The notes: generated by a model from the sequence alone, not told the origin. Shown: positions 1-10,587, counted from the first letter of the stretch. The stretch is 64,000 nt of DNA from Liopterus haemorrhoidalis (GCA_963971575.1 OZ020611.1:5344882-5408881), one strand, 5' to 3'. A program made the numbers and translations.

Positions 1-8
1 TCCTAACA

Positions 9-22
9 GGTTATGGGCCCAG
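9..22 (+). other. Primer-binding site, Copia type (initiator tRNA-Met anticodon region)
   Basis: The 14 bases ggttatgggcccag lie directly after the 5' LTR end. They are complementary to the anticodon-loop region of initiator tRNA-Met. Drosophila copia is known to prime from a half-molecule of this tRNA rather than from its 3' CCA end. The same 14 bases occur again at 2522-2535. Confidence 0.85.
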
Positions 23-117
23 GTGCGTCGCATATAATCAAGGAAGTTCGGTAAGTACGTGGAATCGGTTTATGTGCAGTGTTTTAGTGTCCAGTTAAGT
101 GACAAAGTGAAATAAAC

Positions 118-2601
118 ATGAGTGCACAAAACTTTACGCGTATTGAAGCGCTGAACAAAGAAAACTATGACACTTGGCGAATGCAAATGCAAGCATTATT
201 AATTAAAAATGACGCGTGGACATACGTAAATGGGGAATGTGTTCAACCAACCGTGGTAACGGGTGATACAAACTCAGAAAACGCAGCGAAAGCGTGGATT
301 AAAAACGATTTAAAGGCTAAATCGGACATAATACTGTGCATCGGTGCGTCGGAACTGAAACTTGTTAAAAACTGTGTTACATCGCGCGCGGTTTGGACAA
401 AGTTGGAAGAATATTATTCATCCAAGGGACCTGCTCGTAAGGCTACCCTGTTGAAACAACTAACCCTTTTACGGATGAATGAAGTCGAAGATGTTCGTGA
501 TCATGTCTCAAAGTTTTTTGATGCCGTGGATAAGCTCGGAGAAATGGAAATTGACATAAACCCGGATCTACTGGCCATCATGCTACTGTACAGTCTACCG
601 TCATGTTTCGAAAATTTTAGGTGTGCAATCGAATCGCGCGACGAACTACCGTCACCGGAGATTCTTCGCATTAAAATAATTGAAGAAAGTGATGCACGTA
701 AAAATAAAAATAAAAGTGACACCACTAATGATACACAGACTGCCATGTACTCACAAAAGAAATTTAATAAATCGCGTTTCGCGTATAAAGAAAAGTACTC
801 AAAATCGGAAGATCGCGATAAAAATAAAGTGTTTAAATTTCGTTGCCATAATTGTGGGAAAATCGGACATAAAGCCGCGGATTGTAGATCTCGTGAAAAA
901 TCAAAACAAGATGTTAAAAGTGCGGGAAACGTTATGTACACTGCGGACGCTTTTCACGCGGGAACAACGCATCATAACGCGAGATGGTGTTTAGACAGTG
1001 GCGCAACATCACATATTTGCAAGGAAGCTAGCGATTTCGTAGATCTTAGCAGTGCAAAAGGAACATTGAACATGGCGAGCAATCATTCTTCGGACATTGT
1101 TGGAAAAGGAACCGCATCGCTATCAGCGGACATTTACGGTGATACTAAAAAACTTTCAATACTTGAGACTTTACATGTGCCGGATTTACGCACGAACTTA
1201 CTATCGGTCGGAAAAATTACTAACAGTGGTGCTAAAGTGATTTTTAAGAAAGACATTGCATTAGTTTACGATCGAAAAGGAAAAGTGATGCTAGTTGCCG
1301 ATCGGATTGGTGACTTGTACTACGCGCGCGAAAAACAAACGAAAGAGACAGGCGAGACACGAAGCACAGCTCTTGCCGTGAAGAATTCTTCCGAACTGTT
1401 GATGATATGGCACCGACGCCTAGGTCATCTCAACGTAGCCGACGTTCGCGAATTAATAAAGAACGGTCAAATCGCAGATATGGACCCTGCGCGAGTTATT
1501 GAAAAATTGGACTGCGATGTATGTCACCGAGGTAAAATGACACGGAACGCATTTCCAAAGAAGTCAGAACGGGAATCAGAAATGCTGGCTATTATACATT
1601 CCGACGTGTGTGGACCCATGCGTGTCGAGTCGCTTGGAAAGGCTCGTTATTTTGTCACATACATCGACGATAACTCGAGATGGTGTGAAATACGGTTCGT
1701 CAAATCCAAGGATGAAGTTGCTGAAATAACAAAAGAAGTAATTTCTATGATGGAAACCCAAACCGGAAAAAGGGTCAAATGCCTACAAACAGATAACGGC
1801 ACGGAATACACGAACAAGCAAGTTGACGAATTCCTCAAAAAGAAAGGGATCATTAGGCGATTGACAGTCCCGTTTACTCCTGAACAGAATGGGATCGCTG
1901 AAAGGAAGAACAGAACTCTAATGGAAATGGCAAGATGTCTACTCATCCAAGCAGATCTTCCACCAAGTTTTTGGGCTGAAGCAATCAGTACTGCGAATTA
2001 CATACGAAATCGTTGCCCTACCAAGAGTCTAAATGGTCTAAGTCCAATAGAAGTATGGACGGGAAAGAAGGCCGACTTAAGTCAACTACAAGAATTTGGG
2101 TCAAAAGTATATTTCCTAAACAGAAAACCAGGACGAGGAAAGTTGGAACCAAAGAGCCTGGACGGAATATTTCTTGGATACGATCACCATTCCAAGGGAT
2201 TTAGAATCTGGCTACCAAAACAAAGAAAAGTAGGAATTTACAGAGACGTAAGGTTCTCGAAGACCAAAATCGACAAAGGAGAAGGATTCGCAGACTTCAT
2301 ACCCAAGGAGATGGACGACCGAAAAGAAACAGTCGAAATACAAATCAAGGAAACTGAAGACGACGAGAATGCCGAGAATGAAGTACAACCCATCGATGTA
2401 CCAGGAAATGTTTCGGCACCTCCACGCCGAAGAGGTCGTGGTCGCCCTAGAAAATTGCGAACAGGATCACGAGGAAGACCCCGGCTTGAATACGCGAAAC
2501 CACCCTGTGCAAATCCTAACAGGTTATGGGCCCAGCACGCTTCCACTGCATCGCACGTCGATGTGTTTACTTCTTCCGTGAATGGTGGGATTTTCAGCTA
2601 G
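118..2601 (+). pseudogene. Copia Gag-Pol fragment (Gag, zinc knuckle, protease, integrase; no RT)
   Basis: The frame of 827 codons is open. Residues about 1-190 are a Copia-type Gag. A CCHC knuckle (CHNCGKIGHKAADC) lies near 243-256, the protease motif DSGATSH near 291, and the GAG-pre-integrase zinc motif (H..H...C..C) near 440-480. The integrase core carries HSD, QTDNGTEYTN and the PEQNGIAERKN motif. Only residues 1-791 are native: from 2491 the frame runs into LTR-end and primer-site sequence, then into the antisense arm of an inverted repeat, and stops at 2601 by chance. Copia polyproteins are usually about 1,400 residues, so RT is lost. The start is the first ATG after the leader and matches the usual Gag start. 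Confidence 0.93.
2491..2535 (+). repeat. Ectopic copy of LTR 3' end plus primer-binding site inside pol
   Basis: Bases 2491-2521 are identical to the last 31 bases of the 3' LTR (3215-3245), and 2522-2535 repeat the primer-binding site at 9-22. An LTR-end/PBS junction normally exists only at the 5' end of the element. Its presence in the middle of pol points to an aberrant reverse-transcription product (template switch) rather than a simple genomic deletion. Confidence 0.9.
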
Positions 2602-2773
2602 ACTTAGGGCTCCACGGTTGTCGTTGTAAAGTGTTGTTGGTTCCTTTACTTTTACAAGAGCTTGGGGCAAAAGTAAAGGAACCAACAACACTTTACAACG
2701 ACAACCGTGGAGCCCTAAGTCTAGCTGAAAATCCCACCATTCACGGAAGAAGTAAACACATCGACGTGCGATG
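2549..2773. repeat. Perfect 105-bp inverted repeat with 15-base spacer (RNase H region)
   Basis: The left arm 2549-2653 is the exact reverse complement of the right arm 2669-2773; the spacer is 2654-2668. The right arm is in coding orientation and encodes the start of the Copia RNase H block. The left arm is an inverted copy. No mismatch is visible over 105 bp, so the event is recent, or the arms are kept alike by conversion. Confidence 0.95.
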
Positions 2774-2921
2774 TCATTTCATTCGACAAGCCGTGAATGA
2801 TAAGCTGATCGAACCCAAGTACATGCCGAGTGAAGATATGGTCGCGGATTTCTTAACGAAAGGACTTCCAAAATCCAATCATACTCGCTGTATGAATTCG
2901 ATATTTTTCAACATTGAATAA
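2669..2921 (+). pseudogene. Copia RNase H C-terminal remnant
   Basis: The + strand frame contains NRGALSLAENPTIHGRSKHI, then a VRCHFIRQ block, MPSEDMVADFLTKGLP and a stop at 2919-2921. This is the end of Copia pol (RNase H). It is separated from the integrase by the missing RT and the ectopic junction, so it has no start of its own. Confidence 0.9.
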
Positions 2922-2959
2922 TATGTTATTGTTCAAGTGGTACACGCATCGAGGGGAAG

Positions 2960-3245
2960 TGTTAGATATTTAAATCAGTTTCGTTTGGGTACATGTTTAG
3001 ATATCATGCGATGCCTGTATCACAGAAATGCTGAACTAGCGTCTGGACCGCAGACAATGAACGATTATATTTTTGTGATAATTTAACACACAAAACATTT
3101 TCAGTATGTCAAGTTTAACCGTTGTGTGTGGTCCAACGTGAATGTGTCATATGTAGTTATTCGTAATATTAGTTTTCACAATAAATAAGTTACTCAACTT
3201 GTGTTATATGTGCTTACGCGAAACCACCCTGTGCAAATCCTAACA
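2960..3245 (+). repeat. Copia 3' LTR (286 bp) with polypurine tract upstream
   Basis: The LTR begins TGTTAGATATTT and ends CAAATCCTAACA. The purine-rich gaggggaag at 2951-2959 immediately precedes it and fits the plus-strand primer tract. The last 8 bases match bases 1-8 of the window. Confidence 0.9.
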
Positions 3246-3375
3246 ATAATAATAATAATAATATAATTTATTGACTATGCTACTATACATAAATTGTTTA
3301 AAGTCACTCGTAATTACATATAATATACACAAAATAATAATTTAAAATAGAAGAAAAAAATAAATAGATATAGTA

Positions 3376-4105
3376 CTAAATATTAAAACAAGAGTTCAGA
3401 GAGAATCCATTGATAGAATAAAATGGATTGTCTGTTAAAAAAAAATTTTTTTTTTTTTTAAAAGTATTGAAACAGTCAAATTTAAAACTATCAGGCAGTA
3501 AATTCATGAACTTTACTGAATAATAATTAGTACTATTTCTTGATTTTTGGAATCTTATATAGGTTGGATAGATTTTGTCTTTATTTCCAGTGTTGTAGTT
3601 ATGTACCTGCTTATGTGTTACAAGTTCATTGAAGTTTCTGTGGGCATACAATAGGGAATTGTAAATAAATAGAGAAGGCAGTGTCATAATTTCCAGTTCA
3701 GGGAAACAAAGCCTACAGTCGCTTTGGTAAGAGACTTCGGCCAGAATTCTTACAGCTCGTCGTTGTAAAGAAAAGATTCTTTCTGCCGCAGGAGAATGTC
3801 CCCAGGCTAAAATGGCATAGGATATTTGCGACTGGAACAATGCAAAATAAGTAATGCGAACAATTTCTCTGGAAACTGATGCCATAAGATTTCTTAATAG
3901 ATATACAGTGCTACATAATTTATTGGATAGGGAGCTAACGTGTTGATGCCACTTGAGGGTGGGGTTGAGATGAACACCCAAGAAATTTACGAAGTCTGGG
4001 TTGTCAAAATTATGGTTTTCCTTAAATAGAAGATGTGGAGTTTTGTTATCATTTAAGATGAGACCGTTTGATGTAAACCACAGTTTGGCTTTGTTAACAA
4101 CTGCG
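3376..4105 (-). pseudogene. LINE reverse transcriptase, C-terminal part
   Basis: The minus-strand frame runs open from about 4105 to the stop near 3376. It carries the post-palm segment LWFTSNGLILNDNKT, then NFLGVHLNPTLKWHQHV and the C-terminal WGHSPAAERIFSLQRRAVRI block. No start codon belongs to it. A run of T at about 3437-3460 on the + strand gives an oligo-lysine stretch near the end. The tail after the stop is AT-rich. Confidence 0.85.
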
Positions 4106-4155
4106 TTATTTTTACTAATCGTACTTTCTCAGGAATTAGATGTCACTATATTTTA

Positions 4156-4805
4156 GAAGATGGGTCGACTTGGAATTGTTTACAGAGACGAATTGGATTC
4201 TGTTGCGAAGGAAGGATTCTATCAAAGAAGAGCTAACTTCGTCAAACCCGTATTTTTTTAATTTTTCAATGAGAATTTTGGGCGAAACACAATCAAACGC
4301 TTTAGATAGATCGAGATAGGTTGAAAGGCAGAAATTTATGTTACCAGTAGAGAGTTATATGGTAACAAAAATCACCACACTAACTACGAAACTTGAAATA
4401 TCTCATTTAGTGTCATCAGCATATAATATATATATGCTGTATAATATATATAATACACATTTATTATTTACAGCGGATGGAAAATCATTCACGTATATAA
4501 TAAATAGTACTGCTGCAAGAATAGACCCTTGTGGAACACCGATATCAAGTGGAAGATGGGTCGACTTGGAATTGTTTACAGAGACGAATTGGATTCTGTT
4601 GCTAAGGAAGGATTCTATCAAAGAAGAGCTAACGTCAAACCCGTATTTTTTTAAATTTTCAATGAGAATTTTGGGCGAAACACAATCAAACGCTTTAGAT
4701 AGATCGAAAAAGGTTGAAAGGCAGAAATTTATGTTACCAGTAGACAGTTATATGGTAACAAAAATCACCACACTAACTACGAAACTTGAAATATCTCATT
4801 TATTG
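4156..4805. repeat. Direct duplication of about 255 bp inside LINE RT
   Basis: Positions 4156-4413 and 4552-4805 match with few differences at an offset of 396 bases. The 4403-4551 stretch between them holds the VPQGS...YADD part, with an extra short repeat of the YILY-coding bases beside the YADD codons. Confidence 0.85.
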
Positions 4806-4929
4806 ACAACAGCAAAAACATGTATGATTTTTTCTTGTCCGAAAATATGATATACATTTACAAGTTTAATTAATTAGAATGATTTTATTTATGAAATAGT
4901 TACAAATATCTAGTAAAACAAAGAATAAT

Positions 4930-5280
4930 ACAAAAAGCTTTAATTTAACAAGGACATGGCTGTCTTCACAGCTTGTATGGAACATGATAATGTTGTTTGT
5001 AATCGTCCCTTATTTTGCGAACATAGTTTCTTTTAGAAAAGTTTGCAATGTTAGAATACATTAACAAGGGTTTGTATGTTTAATATTAAATGCATTTTGT
5101 TCGCATTCAATCAGTTCGTCAATTGTATTTGGTGAATCTGTAAGTTGTAAGGATTGTATAGAATTGAAAAAGCCAAGATCCAATAATTTAAAATCTAGAC
5201 TATTTGGCGGTTGTGATTTAAGTCGATTTGTAACTTCTTCCTTGCAATACAGCACAATTTTTGACGGTCGATGGACGTTA
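4930..5280 (-). pseudogene. Tc1/mariner transposase C-terminal fragment, LDLGFF type
   Basis: The minus-strand translation contains SQPPNSLDFKLLDLGFFNSI, followed by QSLQ and, after short breaks, FLKETMFAK. The NSPDxNxLDLGFF block surrounds the third catalytic Asp in the mariner lineage best known from plants and oomycetes (DD39D type) and also seen in some invertebrates. Here SPD has become SLD, but the LDLGFF Asp remains. HTH and first-Asp regions are absent. Confidence 0.65.
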
Positions 5281-5346
5281 TTAATGTTTTAGGAAATAAA
5301 ACAAAATTGAATTAAATATACTGTATTTCCGATTTTTCCGATACAT

Positions 5347-5751
5347 ATGGATGATATGGAGAAGAATGCATTGCAGTCTTTCGTAGCGCTCATCAAACAT
5401 TTTCTTGGGAATAAAAAAGCCGAAAACTCTGTGGCGGTCGTTGAAAATTTCATTGAAAATTATCATCATCTGGGGTGCAATATGAGCGTGAAACTTCATT
5501 TTTTAAACAGTCATCTTGACAAATTTCCTGTCAATCTTGTAGATGTTAGTGATGAACAGGATGAACGTTTCTATCAGGATTTTAAAGAGATGGAGAGACG
5601 TTATCAAGGAAAGTGGGATACTCACATGATGGCTGACTACTGTTGGAGTATTAAAAGGGAATGGTGCACTACAGAAGATCTTACAAACGACCATTTAACC
5701 CTTAAATTATTTTGTATTTTTATTTTAACACTCCAATGCATTAAAATGTAA
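5347..5751 (+). pseudogene. C-terminal fragment of a conserved arthropod protein family of unknown function
   Basis: The 134-codon frame shows a recurrent arthropod pattern: FLGNKKAENS, a CNMSVKLHFLNSHLDKFP block, DEQDERFYQDF, ERRYQGKWD and MMADYCWSI. This protein is found in many copies in insect and mite genomes. I do not know its function and no catalytic motif is obvious. It stops after 134 codons in poor AT-rich sequence, so the end is probably not native. A second, rearranged copy lies at 13.2-14.1 kb. Confidence 0.6.
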
Positions 5752-7153
5752 TTAAAACTGTTCTCATTTTCTTTCTTTCATTATAAATACTATAAACTAT
5801 AAATAAAATTTTAAGAACATTTTCTAATTATTTAGTCCTTATTGTTCGCCAAATTTGTACCAATTACAGTATCGACGTCTAAAATTAAACGATAGAAGCA
5901 TTATTTGGCCGAAAATATGTATTTGTTGTAGAGCAAAAATCTGATGTGATATGCAAAAACTGATGTGATATTTGAGTTCAGCAGCACCAAATTAGTAAGA
6001 AACAAGTCTTAGATGTAAGTCAGTAAAAATTGTGTTGACCAGTGTAATCCACTGTGGTCTTTCCACAGTCAAAACGTCCTGAAACCTACGGAACGTTTAA
6101 ATGTTGATGAGGACCGGCCTAAATGGGGTCCGCTCACCATTTACATTTCGTGCATCACCAATTTATTTTCTCGCTAACATGGACCCCTTTCAAGTCGAAA
6201 TTGACCCTTAGGGGTCCATATAGACCACTTTGGGAATCATGTGTTTACAAATCTGGCCACCCTGGTCAGGACCAATAAATTGTTTTTGATTCGTATGCTG
6301 CCATTACGTCAGCTATCGTATGATAGTATAAATAAATACATTTTAATCCTGCAACCAATGTTTGTTAATTATGGAAATTTATACACTGTTGTGTACTTTT
6401 TAAAAACAATAATACTCTCTAAATTCCATCACATCCAACGCAAATCCTTTAGCAATATTTCAAAATAGGCCCACTTGAATGATATTAAATTTCCATTATC
6501 CCGGAGCAATCACTGGGGCAGGATATAATACCTGCTTTGTCGGTTGCATAACACGCCAGGCTCTCTCATAATTCCGCATGTGACATGTAGGTGGTGCGAT
6601 CTACAATCCGCGATCCTCCATCCTCGTTCCACCATATTGAACTATGATAAAATTGTGCAAAACATTGACATTATTAATGAAGTTTATTAATTGAAGAATG
6701 CTAATTGAATCCTGTTTGTGCTTCTCGCTTCCCAGGTACTTCACTATTCAATTCGACAAACGTAATTAAAAGTTTGTGCCTGGGGGCAACGACTAACGCA
6801 AACCGACACGCCTCTACCGGAGATAATATTAAATAATAAGACACTGGATTTTATTAACTGCTTTATCAAAGTACAACAACTTTTTATGCACTTTACTTAT
6901 TTCCTGCCATCTTAAATTCACTTTTACATTTATTAGCAAGGACCTGTAGGGAATAGGAACTCGGCTTAAGATTAACTCCAGAGGAAAACTCAACAGTGAG
7001 AAAGAGCACGCTTAGTATTTCATTTGGCAATACTATAGCATGACCAGATCGGTAAAAATCGGGAGATAACAACTAAATGAAAAAGGCTGGGTTTTGCGCA
7101 AATAGTCATCGTTGCTCTGAGCCAATTTTAATTAATTAAAAACAAACATCTTC
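5752..7153. other. Unrecognised intronic sequence
   Basis: No supported gene. Frames are short and random-looking. The stretch 6050-6240 is less AT-rich and includes a near-repeat of 'ggggtcc' phrases. I see no TIR, LTR or tandem array. Confidence 0.5.
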
Positions 7154-7350
7154 GTGATCTTTTGCAGAAACAAAGATATTAAATTAATCAGAGATTCATT
7201 ACAAGAAGCAATCCTAAATATAGAAAAATGGGCCGATAAAACAGGTTTCACCTTTTCTTCAACCAAAACTAATGCTATGCATTTCACAAGAAAGCACTAT
7301 TCGCAATATAATCCCAAGATAAACTTTACGGTGACTCAATCACATATGTA

Positions 7351-8630
7351 CCAGGTCTACAAGTATGAAATGCGGATTTTTTTCAAACTTGCCGCGCAAA
7401 CAGACTGTATAGTTCAAAGTATCAACACATATTGCGTTTTGTTAAGTTATCATTAAGTGTCAAATGCGTATAGGTTATAATTTGAAAAGTGATCATATAG
7501 TTTTGTTTTACTGTGTTAAAAATGTCAAATTTTGTGCCAAATAAAGAGCATTCGCGGACAGTACTACTGTTTTGTTTTCATTTGAAAAAAACTGCTGCTG
7601 AATCATACCGACTGCTTCGAGAAGCTTATGGTGAATATGCTCCATCGCAAGATACGTGTGAACGATGGTTTCGGCTTCAAAAGTGGTGACTTTGATCTTA
7701 CAGACAAAGAACATGGAAAACCTCCAAAAAAATATGAAGATACAAAATTGGAAACATTGTTACAGGAAGACGATAGTCAATCACAGAAACAACTAGCAGA
7801 GCAGTTAGGCGTTAGTCAACAAGCTGTTTCCAATCGCCTACGAGAGATGGGTAAGATCCAGAAAGTCGGCAGATGGGTTCCACATGGATTGAATAAGAGG
7901 CAGATGGAAAAACACAAAAACACTTGTGATATTTTGCTTGCACGATACAAAAGAAAGTCTTTTTTGCATCGTATCATTACTGGTGATGAAAAATGGATTT
8001 ATTTTGAAAATCCCAATCGCAAAAAATCATGGGTGAACCCAGGCTCACCATCCACATCAACTGCAAGACCGAATCGCTTTGGCAAAAAGACAATGATCTG
8101 TATTTGGTGAGACCAAAAGGGTGTGGTCTATTATGAATTGTTAAAACCTGGTGAAACAGTTAATACCCAACGCTACCAACAACAACTGATCGAATTGAAC
8201 CATTCGCTGCTCATAAAACGACCAGAATACGAAAGAAGACAGCACAAGGTAATCTTTCTTCATAACAGTCCATCACATAATGGCAAAAGCAGTTTGCAAC
8301 ACATTGGAGGCACTCAAGTGGGAAGTGCTACTCATGCCGCTTACTCACCAGACTTGGCCCCTTCAGATTACCACTTGTTCGCATCGATGGGTCACGCACT
8401 TGCCGACCAGCACTTTTGTTCATATGAAAATGTGAAAGAATGGCTAGATGAATGGTTTGTGGGGAAAGGGGAAGAGTTCTACTGGCGAGGTATTCACAAA
8501 TTGCCTGATGATGGGAAAAATGTATAACTTCTAATGGAGCATACTTTGAATAAATAAACTTTTACCGTTCTTTTGAGTTTAATGTGTTTTATTTTAAAAA
8601 AAAATCCGCATTTCATACTTGTAGACCTGG
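7351..8630 (+). mobile_element. Mos1-like mariner (mauritiana type), complete ends, 1,280 bp
   Basis: Left end ccaggtctacaagtatgaaa and the right end as its reverse complement form TIRs matching over at least 31 bases. Both ends are flanked by TA (7349-7350 and 8631-8632), the mariner target duplication. TIR sequence and length (Mos1 is about 1,286 bp) place it close to Drosophila Mos1. It is inserted in the dead LINE described above. Confidence 0.95.
7522..8527 (+). pseudogene. Mos1-like mariner transposase, inactivated
   Basis: The start at 7522 gives the usual FVPNKEHSRTVLLFCFHLKK beginning. A frameshift near 7665-7672 breaks the first HTH. The frame then runs through the QKQLAEQLGVSQQAVSNRLR helix, the WVPH linker motif, and TGDEKW with the first catalytic Asp. 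An in-frame TGA at 8108-8110 replaces the expected Trp. The second catalytic site, normally HDNAPSH, reads HNSPSH, so that Asp is lost. The third Asp (SPDLAPSDYH) survives. The last dozen residues are frameshifted. The product cannot catalyse transposition. Confidence 0.95.
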
Positions 8631-8632
8631 TA

Positions 8633-10030
8633 ACTAAGACTAAATTCCTGGGAATCACACTGGATAGAAAACTAACCTGACAACCTCACATCCAACAACT
8701 TAAAAAGGACTGCATGCAAAGGATGAATATTTTGAAAACACTAGCACACCACAAATGTGGCGCCCACAGAGATATATTATTAAGATTATATAAGTCACTG
8801 ATCCTGTCGAAAATTGATTACGGTAGCCTAGTATACAGCAACGCAAAACCTACCTATCTAAAAACATTAATATAATAGAATACCGCAATCAGGATAGCCA
8901 CGGGAGCTTTAAGAACAAGTACAATTGTTAAAATTACTAGTGAAGCTAATCAGCCACCACTTCATTTTCGCAGACGCCAACTCACTTTTTCCTACCTCAC
9001 GAAACTAGCAACAAATATGAATAATCCCACCTATAATTATCTGTTTCAAAATATAAATAACCAAGTAATCCTCAAAAATTTAATACATTTTCATCAACAG
9101 TTACAAGAACAATTAAATAATATAAGCATGCGTTTTCCACAGCTATTCCCAAACCAATTCAACAAAATGCCTCCCTGGATCCTGAACTTACCTAATTACA
9201 ACCTTCTTCTAACTCGCTATAATAAAAAAGAAACCAGTCCGTCCATTATTTTAAATTCCTACAATGAAATCATGTCTAAATACCAGAATTACACTGCGAT
9301 TTACACAGATGGTTCCAAATTACAAAATAAAAATAGTGCCGCAATGGTAGTAGAGAAGAAATAAATAAACAAATACCACCTGCCAAATATGATGAGCGTC
9401 TTCACTGCCGAAGCTTATGCTCTACTCCAAGCAACCGAGTATATAAAAAGCATTCCAAATAAAGAAGACTTCATAATTCATATTGATTCCCTCAGTACCA
9501 TTGCAGCAATGAAGCAAACTTATTCAAAAGACATCATCATATAAAAAATACAAGACAACATCCACCACTGTATTGACCACGAGAAGCAAATCACAATATT
9601 ATGGGTTCCATCACATCGCAACATCCCAGGAAATGAAAAATCAGACGAAGCTGCCAAGGAGGCCATACACCAAGATATAATTCAAATGCCCACTCCAATA
9701 TATGATGCGAAGAATTTTTTTAAAATGAAACTACAGGAAGAATGGAATAACAACCGCTACAAAATTCAAAGTCCGCGAAATTATACAACAAGGCATAAAC
9801 AAATAATCAAGACACACACTACTCACACATCAACACATATTTGAGAAAAAGACACCGCCGATATGCCCCACCCACGTAACGTGGAACACGTAATCCTAAA
9901 TTGTCCACAACACACAGCACAAAGGATCAGAAACAGACTTCCAACAGACGCACTCCAAATTGCAACCAATACATACGAAAACAATATTTTAAAATTTCTA
10001 GAAGATGTAAACTTAATTGAATATATATAA
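8633..10030 (+). pseudogene. Jockey-type LINE: RT C-terminus and RNase H
   Basis: After the mariner the frame encodes the thumb region (ILKTLAHHKCGAHRDILL, SLILSKIDYGSLVYSN), then an RNase H domain with YTAIYTDGSK, TAEAYALLQA, HIDSLST and LWVPSHRNIPGNEKSDEAAK. The last contains the WVPSH..I.GNE.AD-like box. The C-terminus ends NILKFLEDVNLIEYI at 10030. At least five stops or shifts interrupt it. A related copy with the same C-terminal pattern lies at 63440-64000 on the other strand. Confidence 0.85.
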
Positions 10031-10190
10031 CATTCCACATAAATTTAATAGCCTTAATTAATTATATTAAATATTTATGTACATTAAATTTATCATGTAA
10101 ATATATTAATTATGTAAAACCGATATTCCGGGGTGCTAATAACCAAGCAATTGAAGCACTCCTAAATAAATATATTTAAAAAAAAAAAAC

Positions 10191-10587
10191 ATATTCTTTC
10201 GGTTAAATTTAGTTTTTACGCCAACATTTACAGAATAGATCACAGTGTCATCAGGGAGTCTATTCTGTAATTTGTCGACAGTCACTTGCACACTGTCCTG
10301 TCATTTATTATATACACTGTACTGTCGGAACTTGCGACAAGATACTGTAAAAACAATTGTTGATAAGCTTACAGATTAAACCCCCAGAAATTTACCTTAT
10401 TTTTATTATTTATAGGGAACATTTTTTTTCATAATATTTTACATACTTTGAACATTTTGAATAACTTAGAATTGGTACGAAAAATCTATGAAAGAACTAA
10501 ATATTACTAACACAAAATGGAAATTATAATATGTCATCTGTCATATTGTTTACAAGTTTACTCCCGAAAGCATCAGTCTCATAGTCA
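10191..10587. other. Unassigned; short shared motif with 20.05 kb
   Basis: No gene. The stretch 10255-10345 (attctgtaatttgtcgacag, then acactgtcctgtc) resembles 20048-20135 (attctgtaacttctcaacag, then acactgaactgtcc), suggesting an old dispersed repeat. An inverted pair acagaatagat / agtctattctgt occurs at 10230-10270. Confidence 0.4.

Larger units (their letters stand above)
1..3245 (+). mobile_element. Copia-type LTR retrotransposon, 5' LTR cut by window edge, RT deleted
   Basis: The window opens on the last 8 bases of a 5' LTR (ending CCTAACA), followed by a Copia primer-binding site, a gag-pol frame, a short purine tract and a complete 286-bp 3' LTR. The LTR has the terminal inverted hexamer TGTTAG...CTAACA. 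Gag, protease and integrase are present in Copia order (integrase before RT), but the reverse transcriptase is missing and the RNase H region is partly duplicated in inverted orientation. The 3' LTR abuts the AAT-rich tail of a minus-strand LINE, so the element probably landed in that tail. The 5' flank is outside the window, so the target duplication cannot be checked. The copy cannot be autonomous. Confidence 0.95.
3246..4830 (-). mobile_element. LINE (CR1/Jockey-like RT), 5'-truncated, with internal tandem duplication
   Basis: On the minus strand the element ends in an AAT/ATT-rich tail at 3246-3262. A frame covering 4105 to 3376 encodes the region after the RT palm, ending near FALFQSQISYAILAWGHSPA and QRRAVRIL. 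Upstream, 4403-4621 encodes IGVPQGSILAAVLFIIYVND and a YADDT box, and the FDLSKAFDC motif is readable around 4700. The block 4156-4413 is repeated at 4552-4805 (offset 396), so part of the RT is present twice and the frame is broken. It is the same LINE type as those at 10.6 kb and 32.8 kb. Confidence 0.85.
7154..10190 (+). mobile_element. Jockey-type LINE, 5'-truncated, interrupted by a mariner
   Basis: Bases 7154-7348 encode the end of the RT palm (IEKWADKTGFTFSSTKTNAM). Coding resumes after the mariner at 8633 with TKFLGITLDRKLT and continues through the C-terminal RT and an RNase H domain to 10030. The element ends in an A-run at about 10180-10190 after an AT-rich 3' UTR. The join across the mariner is exact once one TA is removed. 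Several stops show that it is dead. Confidence 0.85.

Noticed and set aside
501..941. 146-codon minus-strand frame under the Copia gag
   Set aside because: Shadow of the real gag-pol frame on the other strand; no protein family pattern.
4338..4850. 170-codon plus-strand frame
   Set aside because: Antisense shadow of the duplicated LINE RT; the minus strand gives the VPQGS and YADD motifs.
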